Assembly (NCBI GenBank): GCA_900299145.1
Contig: OMIN01000090.1
Coordinates: forward strand, 40,604 to 104,603
Source: Betaproteobacteria bacterium
Lineage (GTDB): Bacteria; Pseudomonadota; Gammaproteobacteria; Burkholderiales; SG8-41
Direction of reading: 5' to 3'
DNA: 64,000 nucleotides
Shown here: positions 26,007 through 35,393 of the stretch, piece by piece
How positions within the stretch are numbered: the first letter of the stretch is position 1
Layout of the letters: the number at the start of each line of letters is the position of its first letter
Notes under the pieces: model-generated
The model's database searches: none
What the model saw: only the letters and a program-made list of their open reading frames with translations
Told to the model about the DNA's origin: nothing
Program-made: the position numbers and the translations under genes

Positions 26007-26765
26007 ATGATAGAACGCACAATTGACTTGCCCACGCCCAGCGGCCCCATGGAAACGTTTATTGTGCATCCGCAGGACGGCGGCCCGCATCCGGCAGTGG
26101 TGCTGTACATGGATGTGTGGGGCATACGCGAGGAACTGCGTGATATCGCCAGACGCATTGCGACGGTGGGCTATTACTGCGTGCTGCCGGATTTTTATCA
26201 CCGGCAGGGCAAAAAGCGCCATGCGTATTACGATGCCAAAGGACGCATGATTTCGCTGGATTTGCTCGACGAAGCGCGGCGGCAGATCGTGCTGGAGCCG
26301 CTGTCGAAATTGTCGGACGCGATGGTGATCGAAGATACCGCCGCGCTGTTGCGGTTTATCGACAACGGCGAACCGGTACGCGCCGGCGCGATGGGTGCTG
26401 TGGGCTACTGCATGGGCGGGCGGCATGTGTTTCGCGTGGCGGCGGAATTTCCGGAGCGCTTTCGCGCGTGTGCGAGCTTGCACGGTTCGCTGATTGTCAC
26501 CGACGCTGCGGATTCACCGCACCTGACGGCCTGCATGGGCGCGGGGGAAATTTACTGCGGCCTCGCAGAAACCGACCGCCACGCGCAGCCGGAGAAGGTC
26601 AAGGCACTACTCAACACGACTTGGCGGCAAACGTTTCACCACGCACTGCACAAGGGCGCCGATCACGGTTACGCCTTGCCCGACCGCGATGTGCATCACA
26701 AAGCGGCGGCGAATCGCGATTGGGAAGTGATATTCGGCATGTTCCGGCGACAGATGCCGCTGTAA
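26007..26765 (+). CDS. Dienelactone hydrolase family protein
   Basis: A 252-residue alpha/beta hydrolase. The elbow is AVGYCMGGRH, with the Cys nucleophile characteristic of dienelactone hydrolases. The His is probably in HKGADHGYALPDRD and the Asp in the preceding AETDRHAQPE region. There is no signal peptide. Members open ring-cleavage lactones such as carboxymethylenebutenolide. I chose the ATG at 26007 because AAGGAAG precedes it. It is divergent from the MmgE/PrpD gene and convergent with a Bug gene, with a repeat copy in the convergent gap. Confidence 0.87.
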   Translation: MIERTIDLPTPSGPMETFIVHPQDGGPHPAVVLYMDVWGIREELRDIARRIATVGYYCVLPDFYHRQGKKRHAYYDAKGRMISLDLLDEARRQIVLEPLSKLSDAMVIEDTAALLRFIDNGEPVRAGAMGAVGYCMGGRHVFRVAAEFPERFRACASLHGSLIVTDAADSPHLTACMGAGEIYCGLAETDRHAQPEKVKALLNTTWRQTFHHALHKGADHGYALPDRDVHHKAAANRDWEVIFGMFRRQMPL

Positions 26766-26770
26766 AAAAA

Positions 26771-26790
26771 TCAATAAAAACAGATAGTTA
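26771..26790 (+). repeat. Dispersed 20-bp element, copy 7
   Basis: Reads TCAATAAAAACAGATAGTTA. It lies five bases after the stop of the dienelactone hydrolase in a convergent gap, so it cannot be a promoter for either neighbour. Confidence 0.85.
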
Positions 26791-26822
26791 AAGTATGTCT
26801 GTGCGCGGTCGCCCGGTGAGCG

Positions 26823-27785
26823 CTAATCCGCGCGGATGTTCGCTTCCTTGATCACCTTCGCCCATTTCGCGGTTTCGCTGGCGAGATACGCGGCGAATTG
26901 CTCCGGCGTGCTGGCAATTATTTCAATGGCGAAAGTGGTGAGGGGTTCGGCGACTTCGCGCAGCCGTGCTGCCTTGGTGATTTCGGCATGCAGCAGCGTG
27001 ACGATGTCGCGCGATGTACCGGCGGGCAGCATTACGCCGTACCACAGGCTCGCCTCGTAGCCCGGCAGGTTGCCGGCTTCGGCGACGGTGGGCAATTCAG
27101 GTGCGGCAGCGGAACGCTTGGCGCTGGTCATGGCAATGGCGCGCAGCTTGCCGGACTTGGCATAGGCGAGCGTGGGGTTGGGGCTGGTGAACATGAGTTC
27201 GACCTGGCCCGCCATCAAATCCACGTACGCCGGGCCGCCGCCTTTGTAGGGGATGGTGGTCATGCGTGTGCCGGTCATCGATTGGAACAGTTCCGCCGCG
27301 AGATGACCGCCGGAACCATTGCCCGACGTGGCAAGATTGAGTTTGCCGGGCTGCGCCTTGGCCAGCGCGACCAGCGCTTTGATGGAGGTGGCCGGCACCG
27401 AGGGGTGCAGCACCACGGCGTTGGGGCTGGAGGCGATCAGCGTAACCGGGACAAAATCCTTGACGGAGTCGTAAGGGAGTTTGGCATCGAGCGCGGGGTT
27501 GATTGAGTGCGTGACGGACACCAGCAGCATGGTGTGGCCATCGGCGGGGGATTTGGCAGCGAGTGCAGTGCCGATTTTTTGCCCGCCGCCGGCGCGGTTG
27601 TCGACCACGAATTGTTGGCCGAGTGCCGCGCCGAGTTTGCCGCTGATGGAGCGCGCGATGATGTCGGTGGCGCCGCCTGGCGGATAGGGGACGATGAAGC
27701 GTACCGGCTTCGCGGGATAGGACTGCGCCTGGCCCAGTGCCGCAGTCAACGCAAAAATGCCACAACTGAAAATTTGCCAGCGCAT
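26823..27785 (-). CDS. Bug/TctC-family receptor
   Basis: A 320-residue periplasmic receptor with signal peptide MRWQIFSCGIFALTAALGQA. Motifs: YPAKPVRFIVPYPPGGATDI, FVVDNRAGGGQKIGTA, KLNLATSGNGSGGHLAAEL, TTIPYKGGGPAYVDLMAG. I chose the ATG at 27783-27785; an in-frame ATG at 27803 adds six residues. It is monocistronic as far as the window shows and convergent with the dienelactone hydrolase. The ligand is unknown. Confidence 0.92.
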   Translation of the reverse strand: MRWQIFSCGIFALTAALGQAQSYPAKPVRFIVPYPPGGATDIIARSISGKLGAALGQQFVVDNRAGGGQKIGTALAAKSPADGHTMLLVSVTHSINPALDAKLPYDSVKDFVPVTLIASSPNAVVLHPSVPATSIKALVALAKAQPGKLNLATSGNGSGGHLAAELFQSMTGTRMTTIPYKGGGPAYVDLMAGQVELMFTSPNPTLAYAKSGKLRAIAMTSAKRSAAAPELPTVAEAGNLPGYEASLWYGVMLPAGTSRDIVTLLHAEITKAARLREVAEPLTTFAIEIIASTPEQFAAYLASETAKWAKVIKEANIRAD

Positions 27786-28114
27786 GGTGAACTCGCAGTA
27801 CATGGGAACTCGTGTGGGGCTATTTTCGCATCGGGCAGGCAGCGGCGCAAAAAGCGGTCACACGAAAAGCGGGCGGCAGATTTCGAACCGATGGTGAGCT
27901 ATGAAAAAGCGATGTGTTCCAAGGCAATCTCACCAAAGGCCGCGATGATTGTTGGGCGCAATCGGCCCGACGTGCTCACGCCGTCGCAAACTGGATCAGA
28001 GCTGGAGATCCCGGCACACGACGCATCTTCGCTGCGTATCGCGAAGGCCTAAAGTGAACAAGGTAATCCTGTCAGGGTCGCATTGCGCAACCTGAGTTGC
28101 CACATCCTAAAAAT
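27786..28114. other. Gap without a recognisable gene
   Basis: About 330 bases between the Bug start and the 20-bp repeat at 28115. Short frames here give no recognisable protein, and I see no RNA structure. It precedes the exopolysaccharide remnant and may hold decayed sequence. Confidence 0.4.
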
Positions 28115-28134
28115 ACAATTAAAACAGATAGTTA
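28115..28134 (+). repeat. Dispersed 20-bp element, copy 8, at the edge of the eps remnant
   Basis: Reads ACAATTAAAACAGATAGTTA. The reading frame of the EpsG-like fragment opens within its last bases, so the element marks or closely borders the junction. Confidence 0.8.
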
Positions 28135-28407
28135 GGGAGCTACTTAGCGGGCGATTCCCCTGATTTGCTCGCACGCCCCATGTTTACCCAATTGCTGCAA
28201 GAATCGGCAAAAGAATTTGACGTGATATTGATTGATACGCCTGCGGCAGCTGATTCTGCGGATGCCCAAACTGTAACCATGCGGGCAGGCTGCGCCTTGG
28301 TTGTCGCACGCCGAAACGCTTCACGTTTCTGGCAAGTGCAGGGAGTTGGAGCGGAAGCCATACATGATAGCGCAACCATTGTTGGCACGGTGCTCAATGA
28401 TTTCTGA
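28132..28407 (+). pseudogene. 3' fragment of an EpsG-like chain-length/tyrosine kinase gene
   Basis: About 90 codons matching only the C-terminal end of a Wzc/CpsD-type cytoplasmic tyrosine kinase of exopolysaccharide loci. Visible motifs are SPDLLARPMFTQLLQESAKE, FDVILIDTPAAADSADAQ (the Walker B-like hydrophobic-D strand) and CALVVARRNASRF, ending GTVLNDF. The Walker A loop and the rest of the kinase domain (about 200 residues) are absent upstream; an in-frame TAG at 28129-28131 ends the frame. EpsG normally precedes the exosortase B gene, which is what follows here. I infer the 3' remnant of a deleted operon. Expression is unlikely. Confidence 0.75.
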
Positions 28408-28645
28408 GCATGCTTCTAGGAAATAAAATACAAAAACTAAATTGGTTATATCGTCATCATAGCGAAGTTTTAAACGCAATTGCACTGCCTCCACCTTACC
28501 TCCAGCCTTCCAACGAACTTAACGGTTTGAATTTTTCAAAGACTGTCCCAACTAGCTTGAATTGAATTACCCGTAGCCTCCAGGACCGCTTTATGAGGCC
28601 GTGTGGTAGACATATACGCGTGCGGGATTGAACTGACAGAATCGA

Positions 28646-29521
28646 ATGAATCCATCAACCCATCCGACGCAGCCTAAATCCACACAGGCCGATTGGTTGC
28701 CAGTTCTAGTCGGACTGCTGGTACTGTTTGTTCCTACGTTCTACAATGCGGCTACTTCATTCTGGCAGGGGGAAGACAATGCGCATGGGCCCATTATCCT
28801 GGCCGTAGTGATCTGGTTGATATGGACCAAGCGCGCTGCGTTGTTTGTTGCACCGGCACACAAACGTCAATCGGCGGGCTTGGTTCTGCTGGTGCTAGGC
28901 TTGTTGTTATACGTTCTTGGGCGCTCAGTGGATGTCGCTTTGCTGGAAATTGGATCCCTGATTCCCATACTTGCCGGAATTTTGCTGGCCATGCGCGGAT
29001 GGCTTGTCCTTAAAGCCTTCTGGTTTCCCATATTTTTTATCGTATTCATGGTGCCGCTACCCGGCACGTTTACCGATGCCTTGACCGGGCCGCTAAAGCA
29101 GCATGTCTCGGTGATCGCCGAGCAATTGTTGTACGCGGCCGGATACCCAATCGCGCGTAGCGGCGTAATGCTGACTATCGGCCAGTACCAATTGCTGGTC
29201 GCCGATGCTTGCTCGGGCCTAAATACCATGTTCAGCCTGTCGGCTCTGGGTTTGTTGTTCATGTTTCTAACAGACCGGGCAAGCAAGCTGCATAACGTGA
29301 TCATGCTGGTCAGCATACTGCCCATTGCATTTGTCGCCAACGTAATTCGGGTGTTGGTGCTTATCCTGGTCACCTTTCACTTTGGCGATGAAGCGGGCCA
29401 AGGTTACCTTCACGGCTCGGCTGGAATTGTTCTTCTGATGGCCGCACTGATTTCCCTGCTTGCACTCGATAGCATACTGGCGCGTCTAATCAGACATCGC
29501 TCCGCAGTGCCAGCGTCGTAA
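28646..29521 (+). CDS. xrtB: Exosortase B (XrtB)
   Basis: A 291-residue polytopic inner-membrane cysteine transpeptidase of the exosortase/archaeosortase family, with about eight hydrophobic helices. The catalytic Cys is in VADACSGLNTMFSLS, the Arg in FVANVIRVLVLI, and the His in GQGYLHGSAGIVLLM, the expected C-R-H order. The start region LVGLLVLFVPTFYNAATSFW followed by QGEDNAHGPIIL is XrtB-like. Exosortases process PEP-CTERM proteins and are linked to exopolysaccharide export. No EpsI follows and no PEP-CTERM substrate is visible in the window. It appears intact though its locus is eroded. The ribosome site before ATG 28646 is weak. Confidence 0.88.
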   Translation: MNPSTHPTQPKSTQADWLPVLVGLLVLFVPTFYNAATSFWQGEDNAHGPIILAVVIWLIWTKRAALFVAPAHKRQSAGLVLLVLGLLLYVLGRSVDVALLEIGSLIPILAGILLAMRGWLVLKAFWFPIFFIVFMVPLPGTFTDALTGPLKQHVSVIAEQLLYAAGYPIARSGVMLTIGQYQLLVADACSGLNTMFSLSALGLLFMFLTDRASKLHNVIMLVSILPIAFVANVIRVLVLILVTFHFGDEAGQGYLHGSAGIVLLMAALISLLALDSILARLIRHRSAVPAS

Positions 29522-29964
29522 CTTTTCGGCGGAGAGAAGCGAAGGTGCGGCGCTGAAGAGTTTGACCATTTATCTGCGCCATCGGAAGTGTTCCCTAATA
29601 TTTGCGTGCGCTCTGAATAATTTTTGCGTGGCATTTGTATTGAATTGCTGTTCAGCGGCATCAATTCAGAGATCTATGGCCGGGCAATGCATGAGCCGCA
29701 ACACTCGCAACATCAACCCAATTTCGCCACCTGGCAGCATCGATCAGCCAACCCGCTTGCAAGCACGGTCGACGTGTTTTGCTCCATAATGCACTACATC
29801 GGATTTGTGCCGGAAGTCACGCTCCATGGGTCGATTGCAGCGCATCAAGCAGTACTGATACTCACATCCGGCCGCAAAAGCGCACGCACAGTTGGAGGCG
29901 CATTTTCTGACGATCGCGCCAAAAGCCTGAGCGGAGACCCGCGCTGCCCCCGATAAGTTGATTA
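29522..29964. other. Gap without a recognisable gene
   Basis: About 440 bases after xrtB. In an intact exosortase B locus epsI would be expected here, but no frame shows EpsI-like sequence. Short frames are present but none is recognisable. Confidence 0.4.
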
Positions 29965-29984
29965 TTGTGGAAAACAATTACTGA
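29965..29984 (+). repeat. Degenerate copy of the 20-bp element before the deacetylase gene
   Basis: Reads TTGTGGAAAACAATTACTGA and shares a 12-base core AAAACAATTACT with the copy at 33345. It lies directly upstream of the deacetylase ATG (29986). It could be a chance match. Confidence 0.4.
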
Positions 29985-29985
29985 C

Positions 29986-30822
29986 ATGAACAACTCCATC
30001 GTCTGCCTGACTTTCGACTTCGACGCCATGTCGGGATTTATCTCTCGCGGCATGACTTCACCGTCGCCAATATCGCGTGGCGAGTTTGGCGCGAATGTCG
30101 GCGCTCAGCGTATTCTGGAATTGCTGAAAAAGTACGATGTGCCTTCAAGCTGGTTCATTCCCGGCCACACGCTGGAAACTTACCAGGATCAGTGCAAGCG
30201 CGTGTTCGATGCCGGTCATGAAATCGGCCATCACGGCTGGACGCACGTGCCGCCGGCCGCGATGACACGTGAGCAGGAGGAAGCCGGCCTCGTTCGCGCC
30301 AACGAGCAGATAAAAAAGCTCACCGGTGCTTACGCCTGCGGCTACCGCTCGCCGTCCTGGGATTTGAGCCCACACTCGGTGGAACTGCTGCTCAAGCACA
30401 ACTTTCTGTACGACAGCAGCATGATGGGCGACGATTACACGCCCTATCGCGTGCGTCAGGGAGACATTATCGAGCTGGAGAGGCCCGCTGTATTTGGCAA
30501 GCCCACTAAGCTCATCGAAATGCCGATTAGTTGGTCCCTCGACGATTATCCGCACTTCGAATTCGTGCGCACCAATACCACCATCCTGCAGGGCAACATG
30601 AACGCGCATCACGTGCTGCAAAACTGGACGGATGATTTTCTTTACCTGCGCGATCATCTGGCGTGGGGCGTGATCACCTACACCTTTCATCCGTTCGTGA
30701 TCGGGCGCGGCCATCGCATGATCGTGCTGGAAAAGCTGATTTGCATGCTGATGGAAAACGGCGCCGAATTCATGCGGCTGGGCGATGCAGCCAGAGCATT
30801 TGGCAATAAATTAGTTAATTAA
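29986..30822 (+). CDS. Polysaccharide deacetylase (NodB/CE4) family protein
   Basis: A 278-residue cytoplasmic-looking protein of the carbohydrate esterase 4 fold. Metal-ligand motifs are CLTFDFDAMSG (the D-D motif) and GHEIGHHGWTHVPP (the H-x3-H motif). Further motifs are ACGYRSPSWDLSPHSVELL and ITYTFHPFVIGRGHRM, the last carrying the C-terminal His. Relatives of this length without signal peptide include peptidoglycan or chitooligosaccharide deacetylases and the PuuE-type allantoinases; the true substrate is unclear. I chose ATG 29986. Its stop codon TAA (30820-30822) lies inside a repeat copy. No operon partner is evident. Confidence 0.82.
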   Translation: MNNSIVCLTFDFDAMSGFISRGMTSPSPISRGEFGANVGAQRILELLKKYDVPSSWFIPGHTLETYQDQCKRVFDAGHEIGHHGWTHVPPAAMTREQEEAGLVRANEQIKKLTGAYACGYRSPSWDLSPHSVELLLKHNFLYDSSMMGDDYTPYRVRQGDIIELERPAVFGKPTKLIEMPISWSLDDYPHFEFVRTNTTILQGNMNAHHVLQNWTDDFLYLRDHLAWGVITYTFHPFVIGRGHRMIVLEKLICMLMENGAEFMRLGDAARAFGNKLVN

Positions 30823-30834
30823 AACAGATAGTTA
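30815..30834 (+). repeat. Dispersed 20-bp element, copy 9, containing a stop codon
   Basis: Reads TTAATTAAAACAGATAGTTA. It overlaps the TAA stop (30820-30822) of the polysaccharide deacetylase gene. Confidence 0.8.
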
Positions 30835-30897
30835 CTGTTACGGATATTTTTGCGGTCCATCATCAGCAGTTGACGTGGATAGCCGGCGCCAAATGCC

Positions 30898-33288
30898 ATG
30901 ACCTGTAACGCCAGGAATCTTTGCGTCTTCGCCGTATTGGCTTTCTTGTTGGCGGCGGCGGGCAACAGTTTCATGTTTAGCCACGGCCATGGACCTGGCA
31001 TAGCGCTTTTGGGGGGCGTCCTGCTGGCGGTGTTGCTACGGTCGGATATGCACGACTGGTGCCACTGGACGCTTGTCGCCTTCGCAGCTGACGGCCTCGC
31101 CGTCCATTGGATATGCCAATGCGGCCTGATGCACCCGTGGGGGGATGCGTTGGCGCATGTCGCTGGAGCGGCCGCCGCAGCGTGGCTGACGCGGCGGGTT
31201 TGCAATATCCCGTTTCGCTTTGATGTGCCGCGCAACGTCCTGACTCTGGTGTTATTTTGCGCAGTACCGGCCGCAGCCATCAGCGCCAGTCTCGAACTTG
31301 CGATTGCGCTGGCCGAGGGCCGTCAGACCAGCCCGATGGAGTGGATGATTTGCTGGACCGCCTACACACTTGGCGCACTGGTGGCGGCGCCGCTCGCGCT
31401 GACGGCGTTGCAGCACCGTGCTTTGCCGACATGGCCGCGCGGCGCGCGCGGCTATGAAGCATTGGCGTTGGCGATATGCCTCGTGCTGAGTTTTCACATT
31501 GTATTTAGCGCGCACTTACCGCTGGTGTTTCTGCTGTTGCCGCCGATGCTGTGGGCTGGCTTGAGGTTTGGCATGCTGGCCACGGCAATGGAAATCGCGT
31601 TGCTTTCCACCATGGCATTGCACGCCACGGTATCGGGCCACGGCCCTTATGCCCACAGTGCCGCTTCGCTGGCGGAAAGCCTGCTGATGGTGCAATCGTT
31701 TTTAGTACTGGCCAGTGCTGGTGCGCTGATGCTGGTTACGGTGACTTCGCAACGGCGTTCCGCGCAAGCGGATTTAATGCGAGCGCGCGATGATCTTGAG
31801 GCGCAGGTGGCCGCGCGCACGGCAGCCTTGAGAGAAAACGAACAGCGGCTGCGGGTGAGCGAAGCGCGCTACCGCAATCTCTTTGTAAACAATCCGCTGA
31901 TGTATTTTACGTTAGATGGTGCGGGGGTGGTGGTGTCGGTCAATCCGCAAGGCGCGAATCAATTGGGCTATGCCGTTACAGAACTGACAGGCCGTCCTGT
32001 GACGGCGGTGTTTCCGCCGGAACTTCATCGCGAGGTGCGCGAACAACTGGCACAATGCTTGAGTGAAGCCGATCAGGTGCACACCTGGGAAATCACCAAG
32101 GTGCGAAAGGATGGAACGACGCTTTGGGTGCGCGAAAGCGCGGTCGCCGTGCCGGGCGATGACGGCGAGCCGTTGCTGCTCATTATGTGCGAGGACATTA
32201 CCGCGCGCCGCCAGGCCGAGCTCGACAAGCTGCGCGAACGTGAACAACGCTATCGCACGCTGGTGGAGCATGCGGTCGACATCATCTACGAAACCAACGA
32301 GTGGGGACAATTCACCTACTTTAACACCAGTGCCGCGTTAAAGATGCTTGGCTATGTGCGTGAAGATCTTGTAGGCCGGCACTATCTTGAATTCGTGCAT
32401 CGGGATCACCGCGCTGCACTGCAAAATTTCTTCCGCTCGGCTATCAAGGAAGGCCGTGGCAGCGGCTATATCGAATTCCCCGTGCTGCCAAAGAATGGGC
32501 CGGAAATCTGGGTTGGGCAACAAGTCAATCTGGTGTGGGAGAAGGACCGCGTGATTACCTACCAGGGCGTTTGCCGCAATATCAACGACCGCATGGCAGC
32601 GCAGGCGGCGCAGCGCGACGCCAACGACCGTCTGCGGCGGCTGTCGGCACGGCAGGAAGAGCTGCTCGAAACAGAGCGCACGCGCATCGCACAAAATCTG
32701 CATGACGGCGTGGGGCAGTCGCTTAATCTCGTACGGCTCAAGATTCAATCAGCGATGAAAGGCACAGTGATGAGCGGCGACACGCTGCGGGAAGCCGTGC
32801 AGATACTCGAGCAGAGCTCGTCGGCCATACGCTCGCTGGAATTTGAGCTGAGTCCGCCGGTGCTGCGAGAGCTGGGCCTCAAGCCGGCGCTGGAATGGTT
32901 GTCGGAGGACCTGCGACGTGAGTACGGGCTGGTGGTGAGCCTGAGCGATGACGGCGAAGCGAAGCCCTTGGGGGAGCTGGCGCGCGTGGTGGCGTTTCGC
33001 GCGGTGCGTGAATTGTTGCTAAACGTGATTCGCCACGCCGGTGTCACGCGCGCGCACGTCGATCAGCAGCGCAGCGGCGAGCGGCTGGTGGTTACGGTCA
33101 GCGATCAGGGGTGCGGCTTTGAAGATGAAGCCGTCGCCGCCGGACTGGGGTTGGTGAGCGTGCGCGAGCGTATTGGCTACGTTGGCGGCGACGTGGCGGT
33201 CCACAGCAAACCGGGCGAGGGCGTGGTGGCTACGCTGTCGATTCCTTTGACAACATCCGCTTCCGTACTCATGGCGCGCACGCGTTGA
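30898..33288 (+). CDS. MASE1-type sensor histidine kinase with two PAS domains
   Basis: A 796-residue membrane sensor kinase. Residues 1-290 form a multi-pass MASE1-like membrane domain (about eight helices, ending LLLPPMLWAGLRFGML). A coiled-coil follows (SAQADLMRARDDLEAQVAAR), then PAS 1 near 325-440 and PAS 2 near 450-575. The dimerisation/phosphoacceptor region (HisKA_3 type) is ERTRIAQNLHDGVGQSLNLV with His602. The HATPase domain has VRELLLNVIRHAG (N box), VTVSDQGCGF and GLGLVSVRERIGYVGG. NarL/LuxR-type response regulators usually pair with HisKA_3 kinases, but none is adjacent. It is the first gene of a plus-strand signalling cluster. Confidence 0.85.
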   Translation: MTCNARNLCVFAVLAFLLAAAGNSFMFSHGHGPGIALLGGVLLAVLLRSDMHDWCHWTLVAFAADGLAVHWICQCGLMHPWGDALAHVAGAAAAAWLTRRVCNIPFRFDVPRNVLTLVLFCAVPAAAISASLELAIALAEGRQTSPMEWMICWTAYTLGALVAAPLALTALQHRALPTWPRGARGYEALALAICLVLSFHIVFSAHLPLVFLLLPPMLWAGLRFGMLATAMEIALLSTMALHATVSGHGPYAHSAASLAESLLMVQSFLVLASAGALMLVTVTSQRRSAQADLMRARDDLEAQVAARTAALRENEQRLRVSEARYRNLFVNNPLMYFTLDGAGVVVSVNPQGANQLGYAVTELTGRPVTAVFPPELHREVREQLAQCLSEADQVHTWEITKVRKDGTTLWVRESAVAVPGDDGEPLLLIMCEDITARRQAELDKLREREQRYRTLVEHAVDIIYETNEWGQFTYFNTSAALKMLGYVREDLVGRHYLEFVHRDHRAALQNFFRSAIKEGRGSGYIEFPVLPKNGPEIWVGQQVNLVWEKDRVITYQGVCRNINDRMAAQAAQRDANDRLRRLSARQEELLETERTRIAQNLHDGVGQSLNLVRLKIQSAMKGTVMSGDTLREAVQILEQSSSAIRSLEFELSPPVLRELGLKPALEWLSEDLRREYGLVVSLSDDGEAKPLGELARVVAFRAVRELLLNVIRHAGVTRAHVDQQRSGERLVVTVSDQGCGFEDEAVAAGLGLVSVRERIGYVGGDVAVHSKPGEGVVATLSIPLTTSASVLMARTR

Positions 33289-33613
33289 CGGTGTGGCACA
33301 CGCGGACGGATTCTAGACGATAGCTGAGTGGTTTTGCATAAACTTCAATAAAAACAATTACTTAGTTGTTGTTTAAGTTATTGCTTATTTCAGATGCGAT
33401 TGCCGGTGCCTCATATTCTGGTTCAACGTTGGCGTTTGGCTTCCAGAGCGCACGCTAAAATGTGTCGCTGCTGCGACAGTGGCCCTTGTGAGTCTGTGAT
33501 TTCATAAATTGTTGATATTAAAATGTCATGTTTTGTTGTAATTTAAGTAGCGCTACTGAATGGAGGAAGATACAGGCAGATTCTCCGGTAGTAATCTAAT
33601 TCTGGGAGGGGGC
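33289..33613. promoter_or_regulatory. Intergenic region before the chemoreceptor gene
   Basis: A 325-base gap with a repeat copy at 33345-33364 and an AT-rich tract near 33520-33550. It presumably holds the promoter of the MCP-cheW-EAL genes, but I could not recognise a confident -35/-10 or sigma-28 motif. Confidence 0.35.
33345..33364 (+). repeat. Dispersed 20-bp element, copy 10
   Basis: Reads TCAATAAAAACAATTACTTA. It lies in the gap between the histidine kinase and MCP genes, 56 bases after the kinase stop. Confidence 0.85.
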
Positions 33614-35329
33614 ATGACTGTAAGAAGCAAGCTTTTCGCCGGACTGGGAATTATTTTACTGATGGTGATCGCGATGGGCAGTGTCGGCATTTGGAATACC
33701 GTGCGCGCGTCCCGCGTGATCGAGGAATTGGGCGCCAGCAACACGCGTGGAGCGGTGCAATTGGCCAGCGCGCAAAACGCGCTGTGGCAATTGCGTTACG
33801 GATTTCCGCAATTCATGGTGTTGACCGACAAGGCCGCGCGCGACAAAATCGTTGCCGATGAAGCCAAGTGGTACAAGGAAATCGACGACAATATCGCGGC
33901 GTTCAAGAAAAGCAGCCACAGCCCCGAGGAAGTCGCCGCGCTCAAGAAGTTCGAGGACGTGTTCAAGCAATACAAGGAAGCACGTCCGCGCTGGTTCCAG
34001 CTGTATGGCGAAGGCAAGATCGAAGAAGCAGCTGACTGGCGTGCCAAAACGACAACGCCTTTTGGTGCGGGCACGGTGGCGGGTCTGAGTGAACTGATCC
34101 AGCTGCAGCAAAAAGCGGCCGATGCAAGCGAAAAAGACGCGATAGCGCAAGCCGCGGAGCCGAGAAATTTTCTGATTGCGCTGATTCTCATCACCATTGC
34201 ACTGGTTCTGCTGGTGACCTTCCTGATCGTGCGTTCGATATCGTTACCGCTGAAGCAGGCGCTGGGGTTGGCCAACCGGGTGGCGGCGGGCGATCTCACT
34301 TCGACTATCGAAGTCAACTCGACCGATGAATTCGGCAAGCTGCTGGCAGCGCTCAAATCCATGACGGCCAATCTCACTCGCATGGTGAACGAGATCCGTA
34401 GCGGTGCGGAATCCATACGCAATGCGGCTGAGGAAGTTGCCACCGGCAATAGCAACCTTTCGCAGCGCACCGAGGAACAGGCGTCTACACTGGAGGAAAC
34501 GGCTTCCAGCATGGAAGAACTGACCTCTGCCGTGCGCTCCAATACACAGGGCGCGGACAAAGCCAACGCCGTCGCCCAGGAAGCTAATCGGGTAGCGACG
34601 GCGGGCGGTGCTGCGGTCAGCGCGGTCGTGAATACCATGAACGAAATTCAGGAAAGCTCGAAGAAAATCGGCGACATCATCACGGTAATCGACGGCATTG
34701 CTTTCCAGACCAACATTCTGGCGTTGAATGCGGCGGTGGAGGCCGCACGCGCGGGCGAGCAGGGCCGAGGTTTCGCCGTGGTCGCCACCGAAGTGCGCGC
34801 GCTGGCGCAGCGCTCGGCCGACGCGGCCAAGGAAATCAAGGCGCTCATCGGCGATTCAGTGCAGAAGGTGGAGACCGGAACGCGGCAAGTTGAAAACGCT
34901 GGCAAGACCATGAGCCAGATCGTGACGTCTGTCGAAAAAGTGACAACGCTCATCGATCAGATCACCCAGGCTTCTCGCGAGCAGGCAAACGGCATCGAAC
35001 AGGTGAATCGTGCCGTTGGCCAGATGGATCAGGTGGTGCAGCAAAATGCAGCAGTTGTGGAACAAGCTGCCGCCGCCGCTGAATCGATGCAGGTCAATGC
35101 GCAGCAGCTTGTCACATCGGTCAGTGCGTTCAAACTTGACGGCGGGTCCGATGCTGCGCGCGTGCAGCCAGTGTTGCGAGACTATTCGGCGCCGGCTGCG
35201 AAGATGGCCTCTTCTCCGCCATCGGTCACGGTTCGAACCAAAGCGGCCGTGCTCGAATCACCGCCACCCGGTAGTGCAGCTCGTCCGACAGCAAACGGCG
35301 TAAAATCCGGCGACTGGAAGGAATACTAG
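33614..35329 (+). CDS. Methyl-accepting chemotaxis protein
   Basis: A 571-residue chemoreceptor. TM1 is around residues 7-27 ([20 protein letters not shown]). The periplasmic 4-helix-bundle sensor follows to about residue 185, then TM2 ([20 protein letters not shown]) and HAMP ([16 protein letters not shown]). The cytoplasmic coiled-coil carries the signalling hairpin [32 protein letters not shown]. The C-terminus GDWKEY resembles the W-x-x-F/Y tether for CheR/CheB. GGGAGGGGGC precedes the ATG. Ligand unknown. It is followed by cheW and a receiver-EAL gene, so chemosensory output and c-di-GMP signalling may be linked. Confidence 0.92.
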   Translation: MTVRSKLFAGLGIILLMVIAMGSVGIWNTVRASRVIEELGASNTRGAVQLASAQNALWQLRYGFPQFMVLTDKAARDKIVADEAKWYKEIDDNIAAFKKSSHSPEEVAALKKFEDVFKQYKEARPRWFQLYGEGKIEEAADWRAKTTTPFGAGTVAGLSELIQLQQKAADASEKDAIAQAAEPRNFLIALILITIALVLLVTFLIVRSISLPLKQALGLANRVAAGDLTSTIEVNSTDEFGKLLAALKSMTANLTRMVNEIRSGAESIRNAAEEVATGNSNLSQRTEEQASTLEETASSMEELTSAVRSNTQGADKANAVAQEANRVATAGGAAVSAVVNTMNEIQESSKKIGDIITVIDGIAFQTNILALNAAVEAARAGEQGRGFAVVATEVRALAQRSADAAKEIKALIGDSVQKVETGTRQVENAGKTMSQIVTSVEKVTTLIDQITQASREQANGIEQVNRAVGQMDQVVQQNAAVVEQAAAAAESMQVNAQQLVTSVSAFKLDGGSDAARVQPVLRDYSAPAAKMASSPPSVTVRTKAAVLESPPPGSAARPTANGVKSGDWKEY

Positions 35330-35341
35330 GCGGAAAAAAAG

Positions 35342-35361
35342 TGTATTGAAACAAATGGTTA
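35342..35361 (+). repeat. Dispersed 20-bp element, diverged copy 11
   Basis: Reads TGTATTGAAACAAATGGTTA. It lies between the MCP stop (35329) and cheW start (35394). Confidence 0.65.
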
Positions 35362-35393
35362 CACAATCTACCTTTCCAAGCGTTTAGAGCGCC

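Noticed and set aside
27507..28052. A 181-codon plus-strand frame ending near the eps remnant
   Set aside because: Its first part is antisense to a Bug receptor and the rest shows no recognisable domain or ribosome site.
29624..29956. A 110-codon frame downstream of xrtB that might be epsI
   Set aside because: The translation shows none of the features expected for EpsI and has irregular composition.
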